Assembly: GCA_022360655.1 (NCBI GenBank)
Contig: JAKSCK010000237.1
Coordinates: forward strand, 1 to 64,000
Reading direction: 5' to 3'
Source of the DNA: Spirochaetales bacterium
GTDB taxonomy: Bacteria; Spirochaetota; Spirochaetia; DSM-2461
DNA length: 64,000 nt
Shown here: positions 17,966 to 26,289 of the stretch, piece after piece
Layout of the letters: the number at the start of each line of letters is the position of its first letter
How positions within the stretch are numbered: position 1 is the first letter of the stretch
Program-made: the position numbers and the translations under genes
The notes under the pieces: model-generated
Seen by the model: the letters and a program-made list of their open reading frames with translations, nothing else
Told to the model about the DNA's origin: nothing
Database searches by the model: none

Positions 17966-19681
17966 ATGAAGAACACTCTCCGTTATGTCCTTATTATAGC
18001 TATTGCAGGTTTCATTCTTCTCGCATGCAAAAACCCCGTCACTTCTGGTTTTGATAGCCGAAAAGATGCTAACCTCAGTTCCATTGCCGTCATCGCTGCA
18101 GGACAGCAACGTCCCCTCATCCCCGCGTTTTCCCCTTCTGTCACCAGTTACCAAGTTCATGTCCCCCCTGGAACCAGTTCGGTTCTCTTTGTTGGAACAC
18201 CATCCAACCAGCTAGCAAACCTTGTTCCAGACAGCTTGGTGGGAACAGCATCCGATGACACCACCGCACTCACCTTCGCTCAAACCCTTCAGGGCGTTAC
18301 CGTTAGTGGATTCCAAACCGGACAGAATCGCCTCTCTGCTCAAGTTCGCTCAGCTGATGGCAGTACCACCAAAACCTATCAACTCACTGTTGTGGTGAAC
18401 CCCATCACTCTGAGCTGGGAAGATGACCAAAGTCCCATCACTGAACAAGACACAACCAATGGCCGAACCTTCACCTTCTCCCTTCCTGAGTTGAACCTGG
18501 CCACAGCAGGAATCACCGTGACCCTCCCAGTCACCATCACCGATGCAGAGAATCAGATTGGTGGAGGAAGCGTGACCAGCCTCACCTTCTCCAACAGCGC
18601 CCAAACCCCATCAATCACCCTCACAGGACGTTCCACGGATGATGGAAATACAAATAATGAAACCGTCTCCATTTCCTTTGGAACGCCCACCATCACCGGC
18701 AGCAATGCGGCCAACTACAGCTTCCCAACTCCCACAGATACCATTGAATTTGTGGTTGTTGACGATGATGTTGTGGCCGTGGTTTCTTCGCTCAGCACAT
18801 CCCGCATCACGGAAGGGGGCACCGCAACCCTTTCCCTCACCTTGCAAAATCCCGGAAGTCAAAATGTGGAAGTCACTCCAACAGCCACAGGACTCACCTT
18901 TGCACCAGAATCTGTCAGCCTCACAGCAGCATCTCCTAGCGCCACCATCACCATCTCTTCAACTGACGATGATGTCGACAATCCCACTCGGTTGCGCACC
19001 ATCGTCATTGGAAGAAATCCCGAAACCATTTTGCCCCTCCCCACGTCCCTCCAGCTCGCCGTGGATGATAATGATCTCCCTGCTCCCACTCAGCTTGTGG
19101 CCAGTGCCAGTGATGCTCAAGTCACCCTCCGGTGGCAGGGTGTTCCTGGTGCCACCAGTTACCAAATTTATCGTGCCACCGATGGTGGATCCGCCACACG
19201 ACTCACCACAAATCCCAATCCTCTCATCACCATCTTCTACACAGACTTCAGTGCTCAGAATGAGAGGGAATACACCTACACCATCCGTGCCATAAACAGC
19301 ACAGAAGCCAGTGGGGATAGCAACTCCGTCACCGTCACCCCCCAAGACCACGGAAACACACGGGAAGAAGCCACACCCATACGTATTGGCCAAACCATTA
19401 CAGGACGTACAGGAGGCGGTGATGAAGACTTCTTCCGAATCCAACTCCAAGCCGGTCAGAACGTCACCATTGCCTCTGGTGGAGATGCCACCAATCCTTT
19501 GGGACGACTCATGGATCGTGATGGGACGGTGATTGTGGCACATAATGACATCAACGCTGGTCGTGGAAACCTCAACTTCTCCATCACCCGAGAAATCACA
19601 GAAACAGGAACATATTACATCCAAGTGATACGGGCTGGAGTGCCATCCGGTCCCTACACCCTCTCTGTAACCTTAAACTGA
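17966..19681 (+). CDS. Surface lipoprotein paralogue 4 (short form)
   Basis: A 571-aa lipoprotein, the smallest of the array. The signal ends in lipobox LLAC (Cys21) followed by KNP, and AGGAG precedes the ATG. Domain order is the cadherin-like sandwich (DANLSSIAV, PLIPAFSPSV), one DDQSPITEQDTTNGRT unit, a Calx-beta-like domain (EGGTATLSLTLQNPG), FN3 (LRWQGVPGATSYQIYRA) and a single PPC-type domain (DEDFFRIQLQAG, TGTYYIQV). It therefore lacks one of the two C-terminal domains of its neighbours. Its unit resembles those of the giant gene more than those of genes 2 and 3. The role is unknown, probably surface. Confidence 0.87.
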   Translation: MKNTLRYVLIIAIAGFILLACKNPVTSGFDSRKDANLSSIAVIAAGQQRPLIPAFSPSVTSYQVHVPPGTSSVLFVGTPSNQLANLVPDSLVGTASDDTTALTFAQTLQGVTVSGFQTGQNRLSAQVRSADGSTTKTYQLTVVVNPITLSWEDDQSPITEQDTTNGRTFTFSLPELNLATAGITVTLPVTITDAENQIGGGSVTSLTFSNSAQTPSITLTGRSTDDGNTNNETVSISFGTPTITGSNAANYSFPTPTDTIEFVVVDDDVVAVVSSLSTSRITEGGTATLSLTLQNPGSQNVEVTPTATGLTFAPESVSLTAASPSATITISSTDDDVDNPTRLRTIVIGRNPETILPLPTSLQLAVDDNDLPAPTQLVASASDAQVTLRWQGVPGATSYQIYRATDGGSATRLTTNPNPLITIFYTDFSAQNEREYTYTIRAINSTEASGDSNSVTVTPQDHGNTREEATPIRIGQTITGRTGGGDEDFFRIQLQAGQNVTIASGGDATNPLGRLMDRDGTVIVAHNDINAGRGNLNFSITREITETGTYYIQVIRAGVPSGPYTLSVTLN

Positions 19682-19688
19682 TCCTTCC

Positions 19689-19713
19689 CCTCCCGGGGCC
19701 AGCTCCCGGGAGG
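19689..19713. terminator. Convergent hairpin after lipoprotein array
   Basis: CCTCCCGGG and CCCGGGAGG form a nine-pair stem with a seven-nt loop between two convergent genes. On the plus strand it is followed by GTCGTTCTTC rather than a pure T-tract. Confidence 0.7.
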
Positions 19714-19734
19714 GTCGTTCTTCAACAAGAAGAG

Positions 19735-20550
19735 TTATTCCACCAAGATCTGAAATTCATAGAGCATTTTTTCTTCCGTTTTTACATCGCCATAGTCTAA
19801 AAGGGCAAAAGCCAACAAATCACTTTTGACCCGAAAACCACGATTTTTGATTTGATCAAAAAACAGTGCAACCGCCGACGCATCTGGATAACCTCCCAGC
19901 TTGTACATGCAGGCATACATGCCCTCTGGGAACACCTTGATGGATTCATCCTCCACCGTATTCCAAGGAACCTCAGAAAAGACTCCTACATGATCTAAAA
20001 CATTGTTCTCAAAGCCCTCTTGGAAATACACATCTCCATACTTCCGAGAAACCGGCAAACCCCTCTGATTCAAAAGATTCACCACCCGTCTGTAGGTGAG
20101 CAAGATTTCCTCTCCCCCAGGAAGATTCTCACAGAAATCAAAACACACCCGGCGTTCCTCTTCACGGCGAAAACTCACATGTTCCAGATGCCGTTCATCC
20201 AAACTGGCCGCCAGTTTGTACACCGAAAGCTGCTCTGAAAGGGCCTTCTTGGCCACATCCAGTTTCTCCGACTCTCGCCCAATTCGCAAAAGCTGCTTCT
20301 CCAAAAACCGAATCGCACCTTCCGATCCCCTTTGATCCACATATTCCTTGATTTCCCCAATGGGAATCCCAAGATTTCGAAAAAACACAATGGTTTTCAA
20401 AAGGGAGAATTGATCGGCCGTGTAATAGCGGTAAGCCGTTCTATCATCAACAAGAGAAGGAAAGAATAATCCCTTCTGCTCATAATAGAGCAAAGCCTTC
20501 TTAGAAACCTGATGCAGTTGAGCCACATCCTGAATGGTGTATCGTCTCAT
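19735..20550 (-). CDS. MerR-family transcriptional regulator with effector-binding domain
   Basis: A 271-aa one-component regulator. The N-terminal winged helix reads MRRYTIQDVAQLHQVSKKAL, then YYEQKGLFFPSLVDDRTAYRYY, the usual MerR DNA-binding pattern. A dimerisation coiled coil (about residues 80-120) and a GyrI/BmrR-like ligand-binding domain follow. It resembles multidrug-sensing MerR proteins rather than metal sensors, because no metal-binding cysteine pattern is seen. The ATG at 20550 is preferred, with CAGGAC upstream; the track begins ten codons earlier. It lies downstream of the D-lactate dehydrogenase gene on the same strand, separated by repeat copy C. Target genes and ligand are unknown. 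Confidence 0.88.
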   Translation of the reverse strand: MRRYTIQDVAQLHQVSKKALLYYEQKGLFFPSLVDDRTAYRYYTADQFSLLKTIVFFRNLGIPIGEIKEYVDQRGSEGAIRFLEKQLLRIGRESEKLDVAKKALSEQLSVYKLAASLDERHLEHVSFRREEERRVCFDFCENLPGGEEILLTYRRVVNLLNQRGLPVSRKYGDVYFQEGFENNVLDHVGVFSEVPWNTVEDESIKVFPEGMYACMYKLGGYPDASAVALFFDQIKNRGFRVKSDLLAFALLDYGDVKTEEKMLYEFQILVE

Positions 20551-20598
20551 GTCCTGACCCTTTTCAATTCCTGCACACACTCTCCAATCATTTCTCTA

Positions 20599-20706
20599 TT
20601 GGGCGCCTGGGCCCAAGGGCCCACCGGGCAGCTCTGGGTTCCGCTCTCGCTTCATCCGTCCGCTTTGCGTCTGGACGTTCCGCCCTCCGCGTCCCTGGCG
20701 CATCGT
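20599..20706 (+). repeat. GGGCG-hairpin intergenic repeat, copy C
   Basis: TTGGGCG is followed by a TGGGCCC/GGGCCCA hairpin, CGGGCAGCTC, CCGCTCTCGCTTCATCCG and GCGTCCCTGGCGC. It lies between two minus-strand genes but is oriented to the plus strand, unlike copies A, B, D and F, which follow the upstream gene's direction. Confidence 0.75.
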
Positions 20707-20754
20707 CTCCCAGAACGTCTGTTTCAAGATTTTTAGCCAACAAAAAAGGCCATC

Positions 20755-21753
20755 TTAGCCTTCTAAAAAACTCACCTTGTTGGGAGCTGTTCCTGTTGTC
20801 AAAAAGGCATGGAGATTTCCCAGAGAGGCCTCCACCATATCTCGCACAGATTGCTGCGTGAAAAAGGCCGCATGAGGAGTGATTTGAACATGAGGGAGAG
20901 CTTTTAATGCCATCAGGGCCTGGTGATCTATGGTGGATTGAGAATGATCCGTATGAAAGATTCCCCGCTCGCCTTCGAGAACATCCAAGGCGGCTCCACC
21001 CAATTTTCCAGACTCTAGAGCCTGCAGCAAATGTGCCGTGTTCACCAGCTCTCCTCGAGCGCTATTAATCAAAAGTGCCCCATCTTTCATCTTAGAAAAT
21101 GCCGCCGAATTCATCATTCCCTTGGTTTGCTCAGAAAGTGGCACATGAAGACTCACCACATCGGATTGGGAAAGCAAGATATCCAAAGGCACATAGTCCA
21201 AGAGAGCTTTGGCCTGCGTTGAGGGATAGGGATCATAGCCCAAAATGGTGCAGCCAAAACCAGATAATCCTTGGGCCACCACCTGACCAATACGTCCGGT
21301 TCCCACAATTCCAACGGTTTGATTTCGCATTTCCCTTCCCTGAAGGCCATGAAGGGAAAAATCGTTGTTTTGAACTTGCTTCAACGCCCGTGGAAGACCT
21401 CGAAGAAGACTCAGCATGGACATGATGGCAAATTCGGCCACAGAATTGGGGGAATACAGAGCATTGCTCACCAAGATGCCCCGCTCATGAGCCGCTTTCA
21501 AATCCACATTATCAAACCCGGCACTGCGGCTGGCAGCAAAGCCAATTCCCACATCAGAGAGAATCTTCAACGTGTCAGAATCCACAGGGCAGGTGCCTAA
21601 AAAAACCACACCATCATGCCCCTGAGCCAGAGAAGCCGTTTCCTTGTTCAAGGAATCTGGAATCAATGTGAGCAAAAAACCATAGCCTTTGGCCACAGTC
21701 TTAAAGAGTTCCTTCTCATCCTGACGGACGGCATAGGCTATAACGCGTTTCAT
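20755..21753 (-). CDS. D-lactate dehydrogenase / D-2-hydroxyacid dehydrogenase
   Basis: A 332-aa NAD-dependent enzyme expected to reduce pyruvate to D-lactate, regenerating NAD in fermentation. It has the VGIVGTGRIGQV Rossmann motif, the catalytic Arg in NSARGELV, the catalytic His in TPHAAFF, and LDVLEGERGIF, which is characteristic of the fermentative LdhA/VanH branch. The start at 21753 (MKRVIAYAV) has GAGGTTAAG upstream; the 48 codons before it in the track have no family counterpart. Length agrees with E. coli LdhA (329 aa). Related D-2-hydroxyacid dehydrogenases cannot be fully excluded, but the branch signature favours lactate. The gene symbol ldhA would be reasonable but is left open. 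Confidence 0.87.
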   Translation of the reverse strand: MKRVIAYAVRQDEKELFKTVAKGYGFLLTLIPDSLNKETASLAQGHDGVVFLGTCPVDSDTLKILSDVGIGFAASRSAGFDNVDLKAAHERGILVSNALYSPNSVAEFAIMSMLSLLRGLPRALKQVQNNDFSLHGLQGREMRNQTVGIVGTGRIGQVVAQGLSGFGCTILGYDPYPSTQAKALLDYVPLDILLSQSDVVSLHVPLSEQTKGMMNSAAFSKMKDGALLINSARGELVNTAHLLQALESGKLGGAALDVLEGERGIFHTDHSQSTIDHQALMALKALPHVQITPHAAFFTQQSVRDMVEASLGNLHAFLTTGTAPNKVSFLEG

Positions 21754-22064
21754 GCTTAACCTCGTTTCCATGAAATTCAAAAGGCTTTGAACACCCGTTT
21801 TATGAAGACTTTGTAAGATTCCAAGGAGAATACTCTCAAGAAATCTTGTTATGATTCCTCTCAACGCTTCCGTATTTTCTGCATACCTTGTCATCAAGAA
21901 TCATTGAAAAAATCAATAAACCTTTAACTCAAAAAGAAAAAGGAATGGGTTCAAAGATCAAAGCTCTTCCTATTAATATATTACAATTTTTAGAATATTT
22001 ACACATAACGCCTGACCAGATTCATTTTTGGGAAATGCATCCACAGTGGTCCTAGGCTGATGAG

Positions 22065-24899
22065 ATGCCTATACTCAATATCATGATGCGTAAACAAATA
22101 TCCCGCGTATTCGCCATTCTTTACCTGGCGACTCTTCTCGTGCCCATGGCCCTCAGTGCCCGGGCTCAGTCTGAAGACCTGATTCCTGAAGATCCAGCTG
22201 TCATCACAGGAACCCTTGATAATGGTTTGCAATACTATGTGCGCTCCAATCCCAAGCCAGAGGGCAGAGCAGAACTTCGCCTCGCCGTCCGAGCAGGAAG
22301 CATTCAAGAGGATGAAGATCAGCGCGGCCTGGCCCATTTTGTGGAGCACATGCTCTTCAATGGAACAGAACAGTTCCCCAAAAACCAGCTCATTGATGTC
22401 TTAGAATCCATGGGCATGGACTTTGGTCCAGACATCAACGCCTACACCTCTTTTGATGAGACGGTGTACAAACTTTTTGTCCGAACCGATGATCAAGAGC
22501 AATTTCGCCAGGGAATGGATGTTCTCCATCAGTGGGCATCAGGCGCCCTTCTTACAGAAGAAGAGTTTGAGAAAGAACGTGGTGTGATTTATGAAGAGTA
22601 TCGACGAGGCCGAGGGGCCCAGGCCCGAATGTTTGATGCCTCCTTCCCCATCCTTTTCCAAGGATCCCGCTACTCGAAACGCCTTCCCATCGGACTGCCA
22701 GAAATCATCTTAGAAGCCCCTGTGGATGCATTGCGTCGTTATTACACCCAATGGTATCGCCCCGATTTGATGGGAATCATTGCTGTTGGTGATTTTGATG
22801 CCCAAGAGGTAGAAAATCTCATTAAAACCACCTTTTCCTCCATGTCATCCAAGGCCATTGAGCCTCAGGAACCAAAAGAATGGCCCGTTCCCTCCCATGA
22901 GGAAACCCTTGTCAGCATTGTGGATGATCCGGAGGCCGTGAATACAACCGTTGAGGTTTATAACAAATTCACCCCCAAAAAAGTTCGCTTCCGCCCAGAC
23001 ATGAAAGAAGGGCTCACGGAAAACCTCATGCAAAGGATGCTCAATCAGCGCTTAGACGAAGTGGTAAGGAATCCCCAGCCCCCCTTCCTCTACGGCTATG
23101 CCTTTACCTCAAGCTGGGCCAAAACCACATCTCTGAACGGACTCGTTGCGGCCACTCCTGATGGGGAGGTTCTTCAGGGTCTTGAAGGACTGTTGGTGGA
23201 AATCGAACGTGTTCAGCGCTATGGATTCCATGAAAGTGAACTCCAAAGAGCCAAAGCCAATCTGGCCTCATCGTTTGAAACTTTCTGGAAAGATCGGGAA
23301 AAAATGGAATCCAGCGTATTCATTCAACCCATTCTGGATTCCTTCTTAGATGGAGCTCCCAACCCATCCATTGATTGGCAATGGACCGCCATTCAAGAAT
23401 ACCTTCCCCAGATTGGAATGACGGAAATCAATGCCCTCATCAAAGAACGCCTCTCTCAGGAAAATCGTGTCATCCTGATTTCTGGTCCAGAGGGAACAGG
23501 ACTGCAGAGCATCACCAAAGAGGAGGTGCTCCAACGCGTTTCCTCCATCTCCGAAAAAGAGATTGAACCCTGGGAAGATGAATCCCTCGATGCCCCGCTT
23601 GTTCAGAACATTCCCCAACCTGGTCTTCTGGAACAATCCACCACATTGGAAGAAACCGATATTCTTCATTGGACCCTTTCCAATGGAGCAGAGGTTTACC
23701 TCAAACCCACAGACTTTCAAGATGATGAGATTCTTTTCAAAGCCTGGAGTCCTGGAGGAACCTCCAAGGTTGAAGATGAGGACTGGATATCTGCCCTACT
23801 GTCCACCCAAGCTGTGAATCAAAGCGGATTGGGAGAGTTCTCTGCCGATGCGCTCAGAAAGGCTCTTGCCGGACAAAATGTGGGCATCAGTCCCTACATC
23901 AGTTCCCGTTCAGAAGGATTCTCAGGCCGAAGTGTTCCAGAAGATCTCGAAACCCTGCTTCAAATCCATTATCTCTACATGACGGCCCCAAGAAAGGATT
24001 CTGAAGCTTGGTCATCGTACACAACACGCCTCAGAGAGTTCCTTTCAAATCGAGATTCCAACCCACAAACCCTCTACAATGATTTGTTTGTTCAAACACT
24101 CTACAACAATCATTACCGGAGCCGTCCGCTCACAACAGAACGCGTTGATGAAGCCAGTCTTTCCCAAGCTCTTTCAATTTTTCAGGACCGCTTCAATGGA
24201 GCCGATGATTTTACCTATTTCTTCGTTGGCTCTTTTGATCCAGACGAGATTCGCCCCCTGGTGGAACAATGGATCGGAGGACTTCCTGCAGGCCGTCAGC
24301 AAGAAGAACCCATAGACCGAATGATTCGATACACACCAGGCGTTCATGAAAAAGTTCTTGAAGCTGGTATAGAGCCCTTAGGTGTGGTGAATCAAACCTG
24401 GACTGGAGAATGGAGCGGAACGTGGGAAGATCGTTATGCAATTCAATCCCTTGCCGCCGCCCTTGAAATGCGGCTGTTAAGAAGCATTCGGGAAGAATCC
24501 TCTGGAACCTATTCCATTAGTGCTCGACCCGCTCTGGATTTGTATCCTCAACCTCAGTACCGAATATCTGTTCAATTCACCTGTGATCCTGAACGTGTTG
24601 ATGAGTTGATTGAAAGCGTGAAAAAAGATGTGGAATATTTCCAGTCCCAAATTCCAGACTCAAAATATTCCGAAGATGTTGCGGAGTCACAAAAACGTGA
24701 ATTTGAAGAAAACTTAAAACGTAACAACTGGTGGATGAATCAGATGGAATTTGCAATTGAAACAGGAACTAGTTTCAAAACCCTTATGAATCGAAAGGAA
24801 TTATATGATTCGTTAACCCCTAATTTATTAATGGATTCCGCAACGAAATTTTTCAACAAAGAACATTACATTCAAGTCATACTTATGCCAGAAAAATAA
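22065..24899 (+). CDS. Exported M16-family zinc metallopeptidase (PqqL/pitrilysin-like)
   Basis: A 944-aa exported protease. The N terminus has a signal peptide with likely cleavage after ALSARA. The catalytic half contains the inverted zinc motif HFVEH (His91, Glu94, His95), with the downstream ligand glutamate expected in ERGVIYEE near residue 177. The second M16 half (from about residue 530) lacks HxxEH, as is usual in two-domain M16 enzymes, where it forms the other side of the chamber. Length and order match PqqL-type proteins. AGG lies eight bases upstream of the ATG at 22065; a later ATG at 22083 is also possible but has no ribosome site. It is a single gene with its own terminator. 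Substrates are probably small periplasmic peptides. Confidence 0.9.
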   Translation: MPILNIMMRKQISRVFAILYLATLLVPMALSARAQSEDLIPEDPAVITGTLDNGLQYYVRSNPKPEGRAELRLAVRAGSIQEDEDQRGLAHFVEHMLFNGTEQFPKNQLIDVLESMGMDFGPDINAYTSFDETVYKLFVRTDDQEQFRQGMDVLHQWASGALLTEEEFEKERGVIYEEYRRGRGAQARMFDASFPILFQGSRYSKRLPIGLPEIILEAPVDALRRYYTQWYRPDLMGIIAVGDFDAQEVENLIKTTFSSMSSKAIEPQEPKEWPVPSHEETLVSIVDDPEAVNTTVEVYNKFTPKKVRFRPDMKEGLTENLMQRMLNQRLDEVVRNPQPPFLYGYAFTSSWAKTTSLNGLVAATPDGEVLQGLEGLLVEIERVQRYGFHESELQRAKANLASSFETFWKDREKMESSVFIQPILDSFLDGAPNPSIDWQWTAIQEYLPQIGMTEINALIKERLSQENRVILISGPEGTGLQSITKEEVLQRVSSISEKEIEPWEDESLDAPLVQNIPQPGLLEQSTTLEETDILHWTLSNGAEVYLKPTDFQDDEILFKAWSPGGTSKVEDEDWISALLSTQAVNQSGLGEFSADALRKALAGQNVGISPYISSRSEGFSGRSVPEDLETLLQIHYLYMTAPRKDSEAWSSYTTRLREFLSNRDSNPQTLYNDLFVQTLYNNHYRSRPLTTERVDEASLSQALSIFQDRFNGADDFTYFFVGSFDPDEIRPLVEQWIGGLPAGRQQEEPIDRMIRYTPGVHEKVLEAGIEPLGVVNQTWTGEWSGTWEDRYAIQSLAAALEMRLLRSIREESSGTYSISARPALDLYPQPQYRISVQFTCDPERVDELIESVKKDVEYFQSQIPDSKYSEDVAESQKREFEENLKRNNWWMNQMEFAIETGTSFKTLMNRKELYDSLTPNLLMDSATKFFNKEHYIQVILMPEK

Positions 24900-24907
24900 A
24901 AACACAC

Positions 24908-24937
24908 AAAAAGGCGGCTGTTTTGCCGCCTTTTTTG
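24908..24937 (+). terminator. M16 protease terminator
   Basis: AAAAAGGCGGC and GCCGCCTTTTTT form a stem around TGTTTT, with a T-tract continuing the stem. Confidence 0.9.
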
Positions 24938-24947
24938 TTTTAATTAC

Positions 24948-24976
24948 TTGACGTATTATTCCGGGTGTTTTATGTT
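24948..24976 (+). promoter_or_regulatory. Promoter of small basic protein gene
   Basis: TTGACG (24948-24953), a 17-bp spacer and TATGTT (24971-24976) fit a sigma70 promoter, starting transcription about 45 bp before the gene. The ribosome site AAAAGGAG is strong. Confidence 0.55.
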
Positions 24977-25029
24977 CAATACAGTCTAGCTAATCTAGTA
25001 TATTATTTTTTGATAAAAGGAGACATATA

Positions 25030-25350
25030 ATGCCCAGACCTCGCAAAGCTCTGAAATTTGCAAATGTCCTGACACCCCTTAACGTTGCCGACTTGAAAAT
25101 CTTGAAAGCCGAAGTTGCTTCCGAGATTCGAGTAAAAGAGCGCGAAGCCATGAAGGTGAAAAGTGCTGAAGAAGCTCGAAAAGTTCGTGACAAAATTCGC
25201 ATTGGTCAAAAGATTTCTTTTGCTCAGCGCGGAGCCGGTGGTGGCCTGATGAAAGCTGCTGTAATCGGTATCTTCCAGGACAAAGTACAGGTTGAAGTGG
25301 AAGGACGTAAGCGCTCCATCTCCATCACTCGCATTGAGAGTGTCGAATAA
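25030..25350 (+). CDS. Small basic protein, unknown function
   Basis: A 106-aa protein with a basic N terminus (MPRPRKALKFANV), a Lys/Arg/Glu-rich predicted helix (residues 22-58) and a C-terminal half of short beta strands (GQKISFAQRGAGGG, KVQVEVEGRKRSISITRIE) that looks like an SH3 or KOW-type nucleic-acid-binding barrel. I do not recognise a named family. The strong ribosome site (AAAAGGAGACATATAATG), good promoter and clean terminator suggest a well expressed single gene, perhaps an RNA- or ribosome-associated protein. That role is inference from charge and fold impression only. Confidence 0.75.
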   Translation: MPRPRKALKFANVLTPLNVADLKILKAEVASEIRVKEREAMKVKSAEEARKVRDKIRIGQKISFAQRGAGGGLMKAAVIGIFQDKVQVEVEGRKRSISITRIESVE

Positions 25351-25372
25351 ATCCTGACTTTTGTGGAACAAG

Positions 25373-25399
25373 CCGCCGATATTTTTCGGCGGTTTTTTT
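25373..25399 (+). terminator. Terminator of small basic protein gene
   Basis: CCGCCGA and TCGGCGG form a seven-pair stem followed by seven T. Confidence 0.9.
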
Positions 25400-25410
25400 A
25401 TGCTTGTCTC

Positions 25411-26187
25411 TCAATTCTCAAGTCGTCTTAAACGATCACGAAGACGAGCAGCTAATTCATAATCTTCCTGTTCTACTGCAGAATGAAGTTCTTCTAACAA
25501 TCTGTCTTTAAATCCTTTTGGAGTTTGCTCCTCATTCTCTGCCGCCTCCACCTGAGAAATCACATGGGCAAGGTGTTGTAAGGAACGTATTCTCTCAAAC
25601 TCAAAAATGGGTGTTGGAACTTGGTCATAGGCCTCAATGTCAGCCTGACCTTTTTCCAGTTCTTCCAATGCATGGGAATTTTCATCTTCAGAAAGAAGCA
25701 TCATGGCTTTGGCTATCGCATTCATTCTTCGAATGTAGGGTTGATATTGAAGCATCTCAAACCGATCTTCACCATCATAATACTCCGCAACAATCCGGCA
25801 GATTGAAAGATTATGATTTGTATCGCGAATCACCCGATCATACTGCCCCACTTGAAACAATACGAGATAACGGTAGTAAAAAAGAATGGCCTCGTCTCTG
25901 AGTTCACGATACTCTTTATCTTCAATCACAAGCGTGGTACCAGCAACCTGTGCATTCTCCTCCCGATGCAGAAACAATTCACCAAAAGATGAGCATTCTT
26001 GAGGTTTGCGACCATCAGGTCTTCCATCAAGGTCATATTGCTCGATTCCTAAGGGCTGGCGAATCCGCATCACTTCACGGCCATCATCAGCAATGAGGAA
26101 GCGAACATTATCCTCCTCATCGTATTCCCATTCTTGAAAGATTTTTGTGAGGTCGGGAGGCTTCTTTCCTGAATTCTTCACTCTCAA
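25411..26187 (-). CDS. UVR-motif (UvrB/UvrC) domain protein
   Basis: A 258-aa soluble protein. The last 35 residues form a UVR motif (LLEELHSAVEQEDYELAARLRDRLRRL), the helical hairpin by which UvrB and UvrC interact, also found in ClpC and McsA. The middle (about residues 85-200) is helix-rich and resembles tetratricopeptide-type packing. The N terminus contains FLIADDGREVMRIRQPLGIEQYDLDGRPDG. No nuclease or helicase motif is present, so it is not UvrB or UvrC. The start is uncertain: the track uses a TTG at 26187 without a good ribosome site, and a GTG at 26181 is an alternative. A repair or proteolysis adaptor role is possible but unproven. Confidence 0.72.
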   Translation of the reverse strand: MRVKNSGKKPPDLTKIFQEWEYDEEDNVRFLIADDGREVMRIRQPLGIEQYDLDGRPDGRKPQECSSFGELFLHREENAQVAGTTLVIEDKEYRELRDEAILFYYRYLVLFQVGQYDRVIRDTNHNLSICRIVAEYYDGEDRFEMLQYQPYIRRMNAIAKAMMLLSEDENSHALEELEKGQADIEAYDQVPTPIFEFERIRSLQHLAHVISQVEAAENEEQTPKGFKDRLLEELHSAVEQEDYELAARLRDRLRRLEN

Positions 26188-26223
26188 ATCTTAATGCTTT
26201 TGAAATTAGATTCCCAAAAACAA

Positions 26224-26243
26224 CCCCCTCAGGAATGAGGGGG
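26224..26243 (-). terminator. Terminator of Fe-S operon
   Basis: CCCCCTCA pairs with TGAGGGGG around a four-nt loop; on the minus strand TTGTTTTT follows. It lies downstream of the Mrp gene. Confidence 0.8.
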
Positions 26244-26289
26244 TCGATATAAATCATAAAAAGTTGGTGGGATTGGAGACGATTAAAAC

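Noticed and set aside
18639-19295. 218-aa plus-strand alternate-frame ORF in lipoprotein 4
   Set aside because: It is Pro/Ser-rich frame-shift shadow of the lipoprotein coding sequence.
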